Shown: positions 41,457 through 52,227 of the stretch, piece after piece
Position numbering within the stretch: position 1 is the stretch's first letter
Layout of the letters: each line of letters begins with the position of its first letter
NCBI GenBank assembly: GCA_008729055.1
Contig: SDUX01000002.1
Span: 4,243,874-4,307,873, forward strand
Origin: Pyropia haitanensis
Taxonomy: Eukaryota > Rhodophyta > Bangiophyceae > Bangiales > Bangiaceae
Direction of reading: 5' to 3'
DNA length: 64,000 bases
Program-made: the position numbers and the translations under genes
The notes under the pieces: model-generated
The model's input: the letters and a program-made list of their open reading frames with translations, nothing else
Database searches by the model: none
What the model was told of the DNA's origin: nothing

Positions 41457-42720
41457 TCACCCCAATGAAGTGTGGTACAAGTTGGGTAGCCACCCGCTCA
41501 AGTCGGAGCCGCCCAGCAGGACGGACTGGCGCCCGGCGCGCCCCGAGTCGTACTCTTTGCGGCTCTTGGAAGCGAGGTCAGTCCCGTAGTTGCCGGGGTA
41601 ACGGTTGCCGTACACAAAGACAACGTTGTCCAGCCAGCGGTCTCGCATCTCAGCATCCGCCAACGTTGTGCACTCCAGCGGCTCCCAGGCCTTGTTGACG
41701 TCCATCAGTGAGGGAGATCCAGTCCGGCCCACGCCGCAGTCCTTGACCTGGTAGACAACCGCAATCAGATCACCAACCTTGAACCGCCCAAACGCCTGGG
41801 TGACCGCGAAGAACTCCACCAAATCAGCCGCAGCCTGCAGCTTCCGCGCCGCACCGGAGTTCAAGCGGAAGACCACCTCGACGGCCTCCTCGGAGTACTT
41901 GGCAGCACCCTCTAGGGCCGTGGTCAACGACGCCACCTCCACTCCCGACTTGCGGGCAACGGAGGCGTTCACGCGAACCTTGTTGATGACAGCGCCGGTG
42001 CCAACTCGTGACGTGGCACACGGGAGCTCCCACACAGCCTTCAGAGGCACGCAGGAGTACTGCTGGTCGCGGTCCGACCGCACATAGGATAGAAAGACGC
42101 ACCAGTTGGCAATGACGCGCTCCAGCCATTCCCCGGTGAGGCGGGACCCCGGGCACATCAGCATGTCCTGGAACGCACGGTAGTGCACAGAAGAGCCACC
42201 AAGGAAGGCGATCTTGAGCGCTGCAACAGGGTGCAGGCGCAGCTTGGCCCAGTTCGGTGTCTGCTTCTGATCCTGCTTCTTCGTCCGGTTCTCCGTCAAT
42301 GGCCGGTCCCCGAGCAAGACGATGCCATCCCCGCCAAGCTCGTCCCAGGAGCACGCCTTGAGGACACCATCCTTCATGCGCTTGATGGCGGCAGTCTCCA
42401 GATCCACCAAGCCGCCGTGTGCAGCTTGCGAGGAGATGATGTCAAGCCCATCTCGGCCACCAAAAGGAGCAACAGGGTTGCCGACACCGGCGGAAGGCAA
42501 GGCAAACTCGAGGGATCGCCAGCACGCCGCTTGGATGGCCGAGGCGTAAATGACACGCGACCGGGCACCCTTCCTGTCGGTGAGCTCAGTCACCTCCCGT
42601 TTCAGCTGCTCAAGGAAGAACCCGACCGTCGTCGCACAGCGCAGTGTGACACACCTTGTCGTCAGGCAGCCATCTCACCCAGCCCCGCTGGATGACCGGC
42701 TGCTTCGCCTCACCCGCCAT
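41457..42720 (-). CDS. Unrecognised protein, two exons with a 49-base intron
   Basis: I do not recognise the family. Exon 1 (42720 down to 42655) encodes MAGEAKQPVIQRGWVRWLPDD plus K. A 49-base intron with GTGTGT donor and GAGCAG acceptor follows, and exon 2 (42605 down to 41457) continues in phase with LKREVTELTDRKGARSRVIY. The 404-residue product is well mixed in composition, with no low-complexity insert, and base composition is more balanced than in neighbours. Recurrent aromatic/charged motifs include HYRAFQDMLMCPGSRLTGEW, WCVFLSYVRSDRDQQYSCV, then LVEFFAVTQAFGRFKVGDLI and NVVFVYGNRYPGNYG. No catalytic motif, membrane span or nucleotide-binding loop was seen. The exon 1 frame stays open further upstream (to about 43110: LSPSPVTIVSAVKWSCTT precedes the chosen ATG), so the N terminus may be longer and come from another exon. 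The gene may be lineage-specific. Confidence 0.62.
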
Positions 42721-43879
42721 GGTGGTGCAGCTCCACTTGACGGCCGAAACGATGGTAACGGGTGAGGGCGACAAGCGGCTGCCACGAGACGCCCGGCTCC
42801 AGAGACCGACGCGTCCACCACCAAAGAGCACCTCCGACAGGCACCGGCCCGGGCCCGAGCAAGCGTTGTGCGCCAGTGCCTGGGGACGCGCCGCGCGCAG
42901 GTACAAGCATTGCAGGTCCGCTGGCGGCACATGCCGCCACATCGGCAAACATGACCATGACGACATGGGAGACCCGTGGCGGCGGACGGCGGCTGCGCGC
43001 CGGCCGGAACCGTGGGCACGGCGGAGAGCCGCAAGGGAGCCGCGGCGGCGCGACGGCAAGCAGCGCCCCAAAGCCAAGCAGCGAGGCAAACACCAGCGCT
43101 CCGATGGCAAAACAGCGCGTCAAAGGCAGGCTGCGTCCCGACGGCAAGCAGCGCGCCCACGGCAAGCAGCGTCTCGACAGCAAACAGTGCCCCACCGGGC
43201 GGTCCAACGCCAAGGAGCGCCCCGCCGGCAAGCAGCGCCCCTCCCCGCGCCCCGACGCCAAGCAGCGCCCCGACGCCGAGTGGTGGCGCCAAGGTACGTG
43301 CAACGGGTATGGAGCAGCCATACCATGATGGACCGTTGCGTTGCAGCGGAATCCCCTTTTGCGCCATTTCGCTCCGTTCCGTGAAGCGTACAACGAAACA
43401 AAGGCTAGAAGTCGGTAGTTCTCGAACGATCGGCCGTTCATTCGCGTACGACACCCAGACGAAATCGGCATAGTTCGGAGCCGCACTTCCGCTGACGATG
43501 AGCGCGCGGGCGGCGGCGGGCGCGCGGGCGGACGGCAAAATCCAGTCGGCGGGGCCCGAGATGCCGCTCGCGGTGCCCACTCCCGACCGAGAGCCGCCGC
43601 GCCGCCCGCCGTGCGGTGCAGGTTGTGGGTGGAATGGACATGGGCGGGGGGGGGGGGGGGGAGGAGCGCGCCCGCCGGCCATGGAGTCTAGGGACCGCCG
43701 CGAGCGGGCGTCGGTGCCAGACGGTGCCCGCCGCGGCACGCCCACGCGCGGGGCGATATCACGGTGCGAGGCGGTGCGGTTGACTGGGCGGCGCTCAGCC
43801 GCCAGGGCCACCGCCACTGGCACAAGGTTGCCGCCGTGGCCGGGCACGAGAGGTCCAAGAGCGCACAGCAACGACAAAC
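42721..43879. repeat. Flank of the unknown gene with an AAGCAGCGCC-type tandem array
   Basis: From about 43050 to 43290 a 12-18-base motif around AAGCAGCGCCCCGACGGC is repeated irregularly at least eight times, giving KQR-rich products on one strand and GALLAVG-type hydrophobic products on the other. The minus-strand hydrophobic reading (AIGALVFASLLGFGALLAVA near 43110-43050) would look like a signal peptide for the unknown gene if spliced. I cannot decide. Confidence 0.4.
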
Positions 43880-45655
43880 GCGCGAGACAACCGACGCGCT
43901 ACACACGCACCGCTCGTCCCCACACCGCCGCTGGCGTCACGCCGGCAGCACACCAAACTCGTCGGGGTCGCGCACGGCGCGCCCCGTCACTAACAACAGA
44001 CCCATCCCACCCGACGACCCCCCTCCACGACTATTCCCCGCTGCCCCCCACCCCCACCACCCCCCGCGGCGGCAGCAACGACAGCACCCACACCCACCCA
44101 CCCCGCGTCTAGCACCCACACACGGGCGTCACGCTCACGCGGTCAATCGACGGCACTGGCGGCGCGGGCACCCCCTGCTTGCCATACGACGCGCGCTGCG
44201 CCGGCGTGTACGGGTACGACACGCGGCCGCCGCTCGTGTACCGCCACTGGGGCGACCCGTTCCGCACGCGGTCGCTCGAGCGGACCGACCAAAACGCGAG
44301 CCGCCCCAGCGCCGGGTACCGCCGCCCGCCGCGCCACACCGCCAGGCCCGACACGTAGCGGAGGTGCGTAAACTTGGCCGCCATCGCCGACGGGACGCGG
44401 AAGCAGTAGCCGTCGGTGTACGCGTCGTGCCACTCCTGCTTGACCAGCAGCGCCTTCCTTGACTTGCTCTGCTGGTACGTGTCCCGCTTGTCGGCGCGCG
44501 TCGGGTCGTCGGCAACGACCAGCCGGGTCTGCCGCTTGAGCCAAAAGTACGAGTGCGCGCGCCGCACCTTGGACCGCAGCGCCGACGTGCCGCGCGCCTT
44601 GTTGCCCATCACCATGCACACGTACGGGGCGCCGGCGTAGCCCTTGGCGCGGCTGCGCAGGAACACCATGTTGAGCGCGTCGTCCTTGGTCGCCCACGTC
44701 TGCTGCGCCGCGTTGGCGTACCGGTACGCGGCGGGGATGGTCTGGGAGCCAACGTCCATCGGCGCCACGCACGTAAACGGCTTGCCTTCCACCGACACGC
44801 GCATGTGCGTTTCCTTGCCGGCCACGCACTTGGCGCCGCCACTGGTGCCGCCCGTACGGCTCTTGCGCTGCATCGGCACCAGCGTCACCGTCGGCGCCGC
44901 CGGCTTGGCCGCCTTGCACGCGCACCGGCCGTTGCGGGTGGCGCCGGTGCAGCCCAGCACCGACTCCACGTTGCGCGCCAGGCACACGTGCGTCGCCTTG
45001 GCCGACGGCACGCACGCGTAGCTCCGCTCACACGTCACCGGCCGGCACATGCGGTAGCCCGTCTCCCGCAGGCACGCGCCGCCCGTCGCCTTGTCCAGCG
45101 CACAGTAGCACTGCTTGCCGGCCGCGATGGCGGCGCTCACCGCGGTGACGCCCGCCAGCGCGCCGAGGGCGACGGTACCCACCACCAGCAGCGACCGACG
45201 AGAGGCGGCCACCATGTTGGCGAGGGCAGCGTAGGGGCAGCGGAAGGGTGACGGTGGCGCGGGCGGGTGCGTACAAAGGTGACGGCACGACCGCCTGCTT
45301 CCTCCGGCGCTCCTTCCTCTCGCCCGTCCCCCCCACCCGACGCCCAAATGGATGGCTTGAATGCGGATGCCGGCCACTCACCCACACCACCACGACGCGG
45401 TGGGGCCTTCTTGTACTGTGTCGCCGGGGTGTCCGTGGCGGGGTATGGGCAGGGCAGCCCCACCCCTGCCGCTGACTGCCGTCGCAGCCACCGCCGCCGC
45501 CGACGCAGTCGCCGCCGCTGCAGTCGCCGCCGCTGCCGCCAGCACCCGCCGCCCCTCCCCCCGCCCCCCCGCCCACAGCGCCCATCGGCGCTTGCCGCGC
45601 GACGCCCGCCGCCGTCGCGCCGCGCCGTCTCGCCGCCACCTGCCAGTCAGCCATG
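43880..45655. repeat. Inverted segmental duplication, right copy
   Basis: This is the reverse-orientation partner of the block at about 31225-32985. Coding sequence is nearly identical. The downstream flank (43880-44108) has more substitutions and lacks several bases present in the left copy; the upstream flank is recognisable to about 45655. Boundaries were judged by eye. Confidence 0.85.
44109..45215 (-). CDS. Cysteine-rich secreted protein, copy 2
   Basis: The product has 368 residues, the same as copy 1 except for three substitutions, all in the last ~30 residues: QRASYGKQG here for QRGSYGQQG there, and DRVSVTPVCGC for DRVRVTPVCGC. The signal peptide, all 16 cysteines and the open frame are intact, so both copies look functional. 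The gene points away from RPB1, 1.6 kb from its start. Silent changes are also rare and include one in a serine codon near residue 253. The concentration of differences at the 3' end suggests recent duplication or gene conversion covering most of the coding region. Confidence 0.8.
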   Translation of the reverse strand: MVAASRRSLLVVGTVALGALAGVTAVSAAIAAGKQCYCALDKATGGACLRETGYRMCRPVTCERSYACVPSAKATHVCLARNVESVLGCTGATRNGRCACKAAKPAAPTVTLVPMQRKSRTGGTSGGAKCVAGKETHMRVSVEGKPFTCVAPMDVGSQTIPAAYRYANAAQQTWATKDDALNMVFLRSRAKGYAGAPYVCMVMGNKARGTSALRSKVRRAHSYFWLKRQTRLVVADDPTRADKRDTYQQSKSRKALLVKQEWHDAYTDGYCFRVPSAMAAKFTHLRYVSGLAVWRGGRRYPALGRLAFWSVRSSDRVRNGSPQWRYTSGGRVSYPYTPAQRASYGKQGVPAPPVPSIDRVSVTPVCGC

Positions 45656-46840
45656 CACGCCGTCCCCCATCGCCCCCCCACAAGCCGCGGGCCGGTGACG
45701 CCGCGCCGTCGGCCAGGTTGAGAGTATCCCACCAGACCGGTGGCGGGGACAGCTGGCCCGTCCTTGGGACGGAAACAGCGAGACCAGGGCGGGTCCGGAA
45801 GCGGTCCACACTCCCCAACCAGGTGGGGGGGCGGCGAGGGAGGTCGGGGCCCGGGTAAGGCCGCGAACAACTGATCCGCTCTTGGGATAAACGGGGCTTA
45901 TGGACGGTGGGCAAGTCGGGGAGAGGAGGGCATCCTCCCTCTACCCCACCGACCTTCGTCCAGGCGGGAAAGATCGGAGATTAGCCGACCCGGTCATCGG
46001 CCAGGCCTGTCGCACCGTCACCGCAACACCGCCGCTTGAATTCACACCGGAGAACAAAAATCAAAGTGAAACGTTGAAACGTGTGTGGAACCGGATGAAT
46101 GTCGTGGGCCACGTCAAGTAAGTACCCATTTGTTCGGCGCGGTGGCCGTTGTGGACAGTGAACGCCAGCACCCGTCCGAGGGGGGGGGGGAGGGCGCGCG
46201 GCGGGCACGGCAGCCGAAAGGCGCGCGCGCACGGCGCACCGCACGGTGTCGCCAACGCGGGCGGCGCCACCGTCACGACGACCAGATCCGCCGTCGCCCG
46301 CCGGCGCGACGCGGGTGTGGCGCGTCGCCCCGCGCGCCGCGCCGCGGTGACGAGCCCCGCCGCGGCTGCGTCTTGTACTCGGGCCGACGGTTTGCGGTGC
46401 GGGCGGGCGAGCACTCGGGTGTGCTTGGAGGCGGGGGGGGGCACGTGGGGGGGGTGGGGGGGTGGGGCGGTGGTGTCGTCGTCGTAACGCTGCTGGAGGG
46501 GTAACCGACGTGCGGTTTTCGCTGCGTCCTGCCCCCGGCATCTATTATCCGTCCTGTCTACCCCTGTAGCTGGAACGCGGGACCCGGAAGGACGCCGTGC
46601 GGGACGATCGGCACTCTGGAGGCGCTTTTGGTTGCCGTGGGGGGGGTGCCCGTCGCCGCCGGTGTTGTGGCGTGCGTGGGCCTGGTTGGTGCGTTGTCGT
46701 AAGCGGCGGTGCTCCCTCTCCCCTGTCCCTGTCCCCCTTTCTCCCTTGTTCCCCCTTCCTCTCTTCCGCTCTTTCGATCCTCCTCTCGGCCGTGCCCGTT
46801 GGCTTGCGTACCGCGCCGCCGTGTCGTGTGAGGCGCCACC
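45656..46840. promoter_or_regulatory. Upstream region of RPB1
   Basis: The part next to the duplication (45700-46080) has a distinct mixed composition with no conserved protein; it could be a decayed insertion. The last 150 bases before the ATG are CT-rich with CCTGTCCCTGTCCCCCTTTC, the leader type typical of this window. A shorter C/G-rich zone lies between. No RNA gene was recognised. Confidence 0.35.
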
Positions 46841-49800
46841 ATGGACCGCGACTTCCTGTACAGCTCGGCCGAGGTGCGTCATGTGAAGAAGGTGCAGTTT
46901 GGGGTGATGAGCCCCGACGAGATTCGGCGCATGTCCGTCGCGGAGGTCAAGCACGAGGTAGCGTGGGAGCGCGGCGTCCCCCGCCATGAGGGGATTATGG
47001 ACCGCCGGCTGGGCGCGTCCGGCCGTGACTTCCCCTGCATGACCTGCCACTGTGACGAGAAGAACTGCTCCGGGCACTTTGGCTTCATCGAGCTTGCCAA
47101 GCCGATGTTCCACGCCGGCTTTATGGGCATGACGCTCAAGCTGCTGCGCTGTGTCTGCTACTTTTGCTCGCGGCTGCTCATCACGAAAGTGGACGACCCG
47201 GGCGTGCAGAAGATCTTGAGAGCCGTGTCCAAGATGGAGAGCCGCGCCGCTCGCCTGCGCATCATGTCGGGCCTGTGCACAGCGCGGAAGTGTCTCATCA
47301 CGGAGTCGCCCGACGGTGGCCCGAGCACCGGCTGTGGCCACGAGCAGCCAAAGTACAAGCGCGAGGGCCTCAAAATCCGCGCGGACTTTCCGGATGACGG
47401 CGCGGACGTGGACGGAGCGCCTACCAACGAGCGCAAGCAGAATGTCAGCGCGGAGAAGGTGCTCTCGGTGTTCAAACGCATCTCGGACAGTGACGCGGAG
47501 CTGATGGGTCTGTCGGCACGCTGGGCGCGGCCCGAGTGGCTGATTCTGACGCTGCTGCCCGTGCCGCCCCCGCACGTGCGACCGTCTATCATGATGGATG
47601 CCACGCAGCGCGGCGAGGACGATCTGACGCACAACCTCGCAGTCATAGTTAAAAACAACACTGCGTTGCGAAACCTCGAGGGCACGGGCGCGCCCGCACA
47701 CCGGCTGGCGGAGCAGATCTTCCTCCTCCAGTTTCATGTGGCGACGTACATGAACAACGACTTGCCGGGGATGCCGAGGGCGGCCCAGAAAAGCGGGCGG
47801 CCGCTGAAGTCCATCAGCCAGCGGCTCAAGGGCAAAGAAGGTCGTCTGCGCGGCAACCTGATGGGCAAGCGCGTCGACTTCTCCGCGCGGACAGTGATTA
47901 CGCCCGACCCTAACCTGATGCTCGACGAGGTGGGCGTGCCCTACTCCATCGCCAAGAACCTGACCTTCCCGGAGACCGTCACTGCGTACAATATTGAGGA
48001 GATGCAGAAGCTGGTGGAGAACGGGCCGGACGAGTATCCCGGCGCCAAGTACATTCAGCGGGACGACGGGTATCAGGTGAACCTGGCGTACGTGCGGAAC
48101 CGGGCGGACCTGCAGCTGGAGATTGGGTACAAGGTGGTGCGGCACATCACGGATGGGGACTTTATCGTGTTCAACCGGCAGCCGAGTCTGCACAAGATGT
48201 CCATCATGGGCCATCGTATCCGGGTGATGCCCTACTCCACCTTTCGGCTGAACCTATCTGTGACGTCGCCGTACAACGCCGATTTCGATGGTGACGAGAT
48301 GAACCTGCACGTGCCACAGACGCACGCGACGCGGGCCGAGGTGATGGAGCTGATGATGGTGCCGCGCTGCATCGTTTCTCCTCAGGGCAACAAGCCCGTG
48401 ATGGGGATTGTACAGGACACGTTGCTGGGGTGCATGCTCTTCACCTACCGGGACACCTTTCTCCGACGGGACGTGACGATGAGCCTGCTCCTCCACGTGG
48501 TGGACTGGGACGGTGTCATTCCCCCACCTGCCATCATCAAGCCCGAGCCGCTGTGGACTGGTAAGCAGCTCTTCTCCCTGCTGCTGCCTGATGTGAATCT
48601 GGTGCGGTACTGCAACACCCACCCCGACGATGAGTCGACAGACATTTCGCCGGGTGATACCCGCGTGCTCATTGTGGGTGGCGAGTTGATCACGGGCATT
48701 GTGGATAAGCGGACGGTGGGGTCTGCTGCGAATGGTCTCATCCACGTGACGTGGAAAGAGAAGGGACACAAGCGGACGTGCGTGCTCATCTCGGCCATCC
48801 AAGTGCTGGTCAACCACTACGTCATTATGCGGGGCCAGTCCATTGGTATTGGCGACACCATTGCGGATGCGCACACGGACGCCAACGTGCGGGCGACGAT
48901 CACGGGTGCTCAAGCAGAGGTGACGCAGCTTGAGCGGCGCGCACAAGAGGGGGAGCTGACGCTACTGCCGGGGAAGTCCATGATGGAGTCCTTTGAGGTG
49001 GAGGTCAACAAGGTGCTTAACGGTGCTCGTGACACGTCGGGCTCGTCGGCGCAGTTGTCACTGTTGAAAAGTAACAACATCAAGCGGATGGTGTCGGCGG
49101 GGTCCAAGGGCTCCTTCATCAACATCTCTCAGATTTGCGCGTGTGTCGGGCAGCAGAACGTGGAGGGCAAGCGCATCTCGTACGGCTTCCGGCGGCGTAC
49201 TCTTCCGCACTTTCGGATGGACGACCTTGGCCCCGAGTCGCGAGGCTTTGTTGAGAACAGCTACCTGATTGGCCTGCGGCCTTCAGAGTTCTTCTTCCAC
49301 GCGATGGGTGGGCGCGAAGGTCTGATTGACACGGCTGTCAAGACGGCTGAGACCGGGTATATCCAGCGGCGGCTGGTCAAGGCCATGGAGGACGTGATGG
49401 TCAAGTACGACGGGACAGTGCGGAACTCGCGGTCGTCGGTTATTCAGTTCCTGTACGGAGAGGACGGTCTGGACGGCGCGCTTGTGGAGGACCAGAAGCT
49501 CGACACGCTGCGCTCCACCAACGACTCGTTCACCAAGCGGTATCACTTGACCGAGCCAGACTTGCACCTGCAGGAGTCGTCCAATTCTCCCTACTTGTCG
49601 CAGGCGGTGCTCAACGACATCCACTCGGGCGGCGACGTCACGGAGCTGCTGGCTAAGGAGTGGGCGCAGTTGAAAAAGGACCGCGACTTTTTGCGTCACG
49701 AGGTCTTCAAGACGGGCGAGGCGAAGCTGCCCCTGGCTGTCAACATTGAGCGTCTCATTTGGAATGCCAAGCGCATTTTCGACGTGCGGCAAAACGACCG

Positions 49801-52120
49801 CAGTGACCTGTCCCCGTCCAAGATTGTGCGTGGCGTGGAGCTGCTCCTGCGTCGCACGCGGGTGCTGACGTCGGACGAGGACGCCGAGGCGGATGCCATT
49901 GCTCGCGACATGCTGCCTCCGGACGGATCGGTTAGCGGTCTTCAGGACGAGGCACTGAAGGAACTGTCTGAGACAGCGCAGCTGAACGCGACGCTTCTCT
50001 TCCAGATTCATGTTCGGGCCAGCCTGGCGTCCAAGGTGGTTCTCAGCGAGCACCGGTTGACGCGCAAAGCGTTCACGTGGTTGTTGATAGAAATTGAGAA
50101 CCGCTTCCAGCAGGCGCTTGCGCCGGCAGGGGAGATGGTCGGTGCCACTGCTGCGCAGTCGATTGGCGAGCCGGCCACGCAGATGACGCTCAACACTTTC
50201 CACTATGCCGGTGTGTCGGCGAAGAACGTGACGCTGGGCGTTCCGCGCTTGCAAGAGATTATCAACGTCTCGAAGCGCACCAAGACGCCGTCGCTGGTGG
50301 TGTACCTGCGTGGCGACGCCGTTCACGATGCGGAGCGGGCGAAGCAGGTGCAAGCCGAGCTCCAGCACACCACCTTGCGGCACGTGACTCACATGACTGA
50401 AGTGTATTATGACCCTGACCTGGAGAATACAATTGTTCCCGCCGATGAGGAGCTGGTGAGCGCCTACTACGAGCTGCCCGATGACGTTGTTCACGCGTCG
50501 CCTTGGCTGCTGCGTATTGTGCTGGCGAAGGACATGGTGGTGGACCGCAAGCTGGCAATGAACACCATCAAGAACCGCATTCACGCGCACTTTGGCGGGG
50601 ACCTCCACGTCATGGCGTCAGAGGACAATGCGGCGGAGCTCGTCATTCGCGTGCGTGTGGCGATGGAGAATGAGGACAAGGCCGGCGTCAGCGATAGCAC
50701 GAAACCCCGCTTTGAGGATGAGCAAGACGCTGATCGGGTTGCGGCCCAGATGGAGGACGAGGAGGATGCGGAGGACCTCTTTCTCCGCAAGGTTGAGTCC
50801 CAGCTGCTGTCAAACCTGACGCTCAGTGGCATTCCAGGCATTGACAAGGTGTTTATGCGGCAGGACAACAAGATCACCATTGACCCTGTGACTGGTTCGT
50901 TCTCGAAGGAGAACGAGTGGTTGCTCGAGACGGATGGCGTCAACTTTATTGCGGTGATGGGTCATGAAGACGTGGACTTCACGCGGACGGTGTCCAACGA
51001 CATTGTCGAGACGTTTGAAGTTTTGGGCATTGAGGCTGTGCGTGCTACGCTGCTCAACGAGATCCGCACGGTCATCTCTTTCGACGGCGCGTACGTGAAC
51101 TACCGCCATCTGTCGGTGCTGGTCGACGTGATGACTTTCCGCGGTCACCTGATGGCGATTTCCCGGCACGGCATCAACAGAGTATCCTCATCGGCGCTGA
51201 TGAAGTGCTCTTTTGAGGAGACGTCGGACATCCTGTTGGACGCTGCTATGCACGGGGAGACAGACATGCTGACGGGTGTGTCTGAGTCCATCATGCTGGG
51301 GCAGTTGGCTCCGCTGGGCACAGGCTCCTTTGGGCTCTTCCTCAACGATGCGGCCCTGACCGATGCGCTCGAACCTGAAACCGACGCTGCCGCGTCGGCA
51401 CGGATTGCGCGATCGCCCGCGATGCCTGAGTCGGAGCGCGGTTACACGCCAGGCCGTGAGGGCCAGCGCACCCCCGGCCGCGCTTTTGACGCAGCCATGA
51501 CACCGACGTACGCCTACTCTCCTGCGCGGGCTCGCACGCCGGGCGGGACCGCGTTCTCGCCGGCGTATACAGGGCCTGGCGGGTTCAGCCCCATCTCTGC
51601 GACGGCCACGTTCTCCCCTATTATGTCAGCTGCCGACGCGGCGGGTCGTGCAACTCCTGGACGGATGACACCCGGTCGGAGCCCGGCTGGCCGCTTCACT
51701 CCGCGGATGTCACCAGCTTCTCCGGGCTACGCGGCAATGAGCCCACGCTTTGGGGGTGGGCTGGGCGGCGGGCCAGCTGGTGGCGCTGGTGCCTATGCTC
51801 CGGCCTCACCGGCCTACATGGCCACCTCCCCTGGTATGGGGTACTCGCCGTCCACGCCTGCTTTGGCGGTAAGCAGCCCTGGGTACAGCCCGGGCTACTC
51901 ACCCACCTCTCCAAGTGTGGGTGTCCGGGGCGGCACCGCTCCCGGCTACGCTTCGCCACAGTCGCCTGGCTACGTGCCCACTAGCCCTGCGTATGCGCGG
52001 CCGGGGACAGTGGTGGCGTCAGCCAACGTCTATTCTCCGTCTTCGCCGGCGTACAGCCCGTCCTCCCCCAACTACGCGGCGGCCTCGTCGCCAGCGTACC
52101 AACCTCCGCCACGGCGATGA
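46841..52120 (+). CDS. RPB1: RNA polymerase II largest subunit with degenerate C-terminal domain
   Basis: This is the catalytic subunit of nuclear RNA polymerase II, with 1759 residues in one exon starting in CACCATGG. The core is complete: clamp zinc site CMTCHCDEKNCSGHFG, then GRLRGNLMGKRVDFSART and FNRQPSLHKMSIMGHRIRV. The active-site loop NADFDGDEMN has aspartates at 481, 483 and 485, the same numbers as in yeast. The trigger-loop/bridge region VGATAAQSIGEPATQMTLNT, then FHYAGVSAKNVTLGVPRLQE, follows. After about residue 1500 the C-terminal domain is proline/serine/tyrosine-rich but has no tandem heptads. Scattered YSP, YAP and FSP motifs occur, one exact YSPTSPS appears near the end, and the last segment reads YSPSSPAYSPSSPNY. 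Absence of regular heptads is known from red algae and supports the taxonomic inference. Confidence 0.98.
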   Translation: MDRDFLYSSAEVRHVKKVQFGVMSPDEIRRMSVAEVKHEVAWERGVPRHEGIMDRRLGASGRDFPCMTCHCDEKNCSGHFGFIELAKPMFHAGFMGMTLKLLRCVCYFCSRLLITKVDDPGVQKILRAVSKMESRAARLRIMSGLCTARKCLITESPDGGPSTGCGHEQPKYKREGLKIRADFPDDGADVDGAPTNERKQNVSAEKVLSVFKRISDSDAELMGLSARWARPEWLILTLLPVPPPHVRPSIMMDATQRGEDDLTHNLAVIVKNNTALRNLEGTGAPAHRLAEQIFLLQFHVATYMNNDLPGMPRAAQKSGRPLKSISQRLKGKEGRLRGNLMGKRVDFSARTVITPDPNLMLDEVGVPYSIAKNLTFPETVTAYNIEEMQKLVENGPDEYPGAKYIQRDDGYQVNLAYVRNRADLQLEIGYKVVRHITDGDFIVFNRQPSLHKMSIMGHRIRVMPYSTFRLNLSVTSPYNADFDGDEMNLHVPQTHATRAEVMELMMVPRCIVSPQGNKPVMGIVQDTLLGCMLFTYRDTFLRRDVTMSLLLHVVDWDGVIPPPAIIKPEPLWTGKQLFSLLLPDVNLVRYCNTHPDDESTDISPGDTRVLIVGGELITGIVDKRTVGSAANGLIHVTWKEKGHKRTCVLISAIQVLVNHYVIMRGQSIGIGDTIADAHTDANVRATITGAQAEVTQLERRAQEGELTLLPGKSMMESFEVEVNKVLNGARDTSGSSAQLSLLKSNNIKRMVSAGSKGSFINISQICACVGQQNVEGKRISYGFRRRTLPHFRMDDLGPESRGFVENSYLIGLRPSEFFFHAMGGREGLIDTAVKTAETGYIQRRLVKAMEDVMVKYDGTVRNSRSSVIQFLYGEDGLDGALVEDQKLDTLRSTNDSFTKRYHLTEPDLHLQESSNSPYLSQAVLNDIHSGGDVTELLAKEWAQLKKDRDFLRHEVFKTGEAKLPLAVNIERLIWNAKRIFDVRQNDRSDLSPSKIVRGVELLLRRTRVLTSDEDAEADAIARDMLPPDGSVSGLQDEALKELSETAQLNATLLFQIHVRASLASKVVLSEHRLTRKAFTWLLIEIENRFQQALAPAGEMVGATAAQSIGEPATQMTLNTFHYAGVSAKNVTLGVPRLQEIINVSKRTKTPSLVVYLRGDAVHDAERAKQVQAELQHTTLRHVTHMTEVYYDPDLENTIVPADEELVSAYYELPDDVVHASPWLLRIVLAKDMVVDRKLAMNTIKNRIHAHFGGDLHVMASEDNAAELVIRVRVAMENEDKAGVSDSTKPRFEDEQDADRVAAQMEDEEDAEDLFLRKVESQLLSNLTLSGIPGIDKVFMRQDNKITIDPVTGSFSKENEWLLETDGVNFIAVMGHEDVDFTRTVSNDIVETFEVLGIEAVRATLLNEIRTVISFDGAYVNYRHLSVLVDVMTFRGHLMAISRHGINRVSSSALMKCSFEETSDILLDAAMHGETDMLTGVSESIMLGQLAPLGTGSFGLFLNDAALTDALEPETDAAASARIARSPAMPESERGYTPGREGQRTPGRAFDAAMTPTYAYSPARARTPGGTAFSPAYTGPGGFSPISATATFSPIMSAADAAGRATPGRMTPGRSPAGRFTPRMSPASPGYAAMSPRFGGGLGGGPAGGAGAYAPASPAYMATSPGMGYSPSTPALAVSSPGYSPGYSPTSPSVGVRGGTAPGYASPQSPGYVPTSPAYARPGTVVASANVYSPSSPAYSPSSPNYAAASSPAYQPPPRR

Positions 52121-52227
52121 GAGGCGGCTCTTGCCATTCTGATCACCGGACGCGGGCGGCGGCGGTGGTGGCTGTGGCAGCGACACCATCTGTGGTGGCA
52201 GCTGCGGTGGCCTGTTTTGAGTCATCC

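Noticed and set aside
46061..48214. Minus-strand 717-codon frame opposite the RPB1 start
   Set aside because: Antisense to the highly conserved N terminus of RPB1; leucine/histidine-rich shadow.
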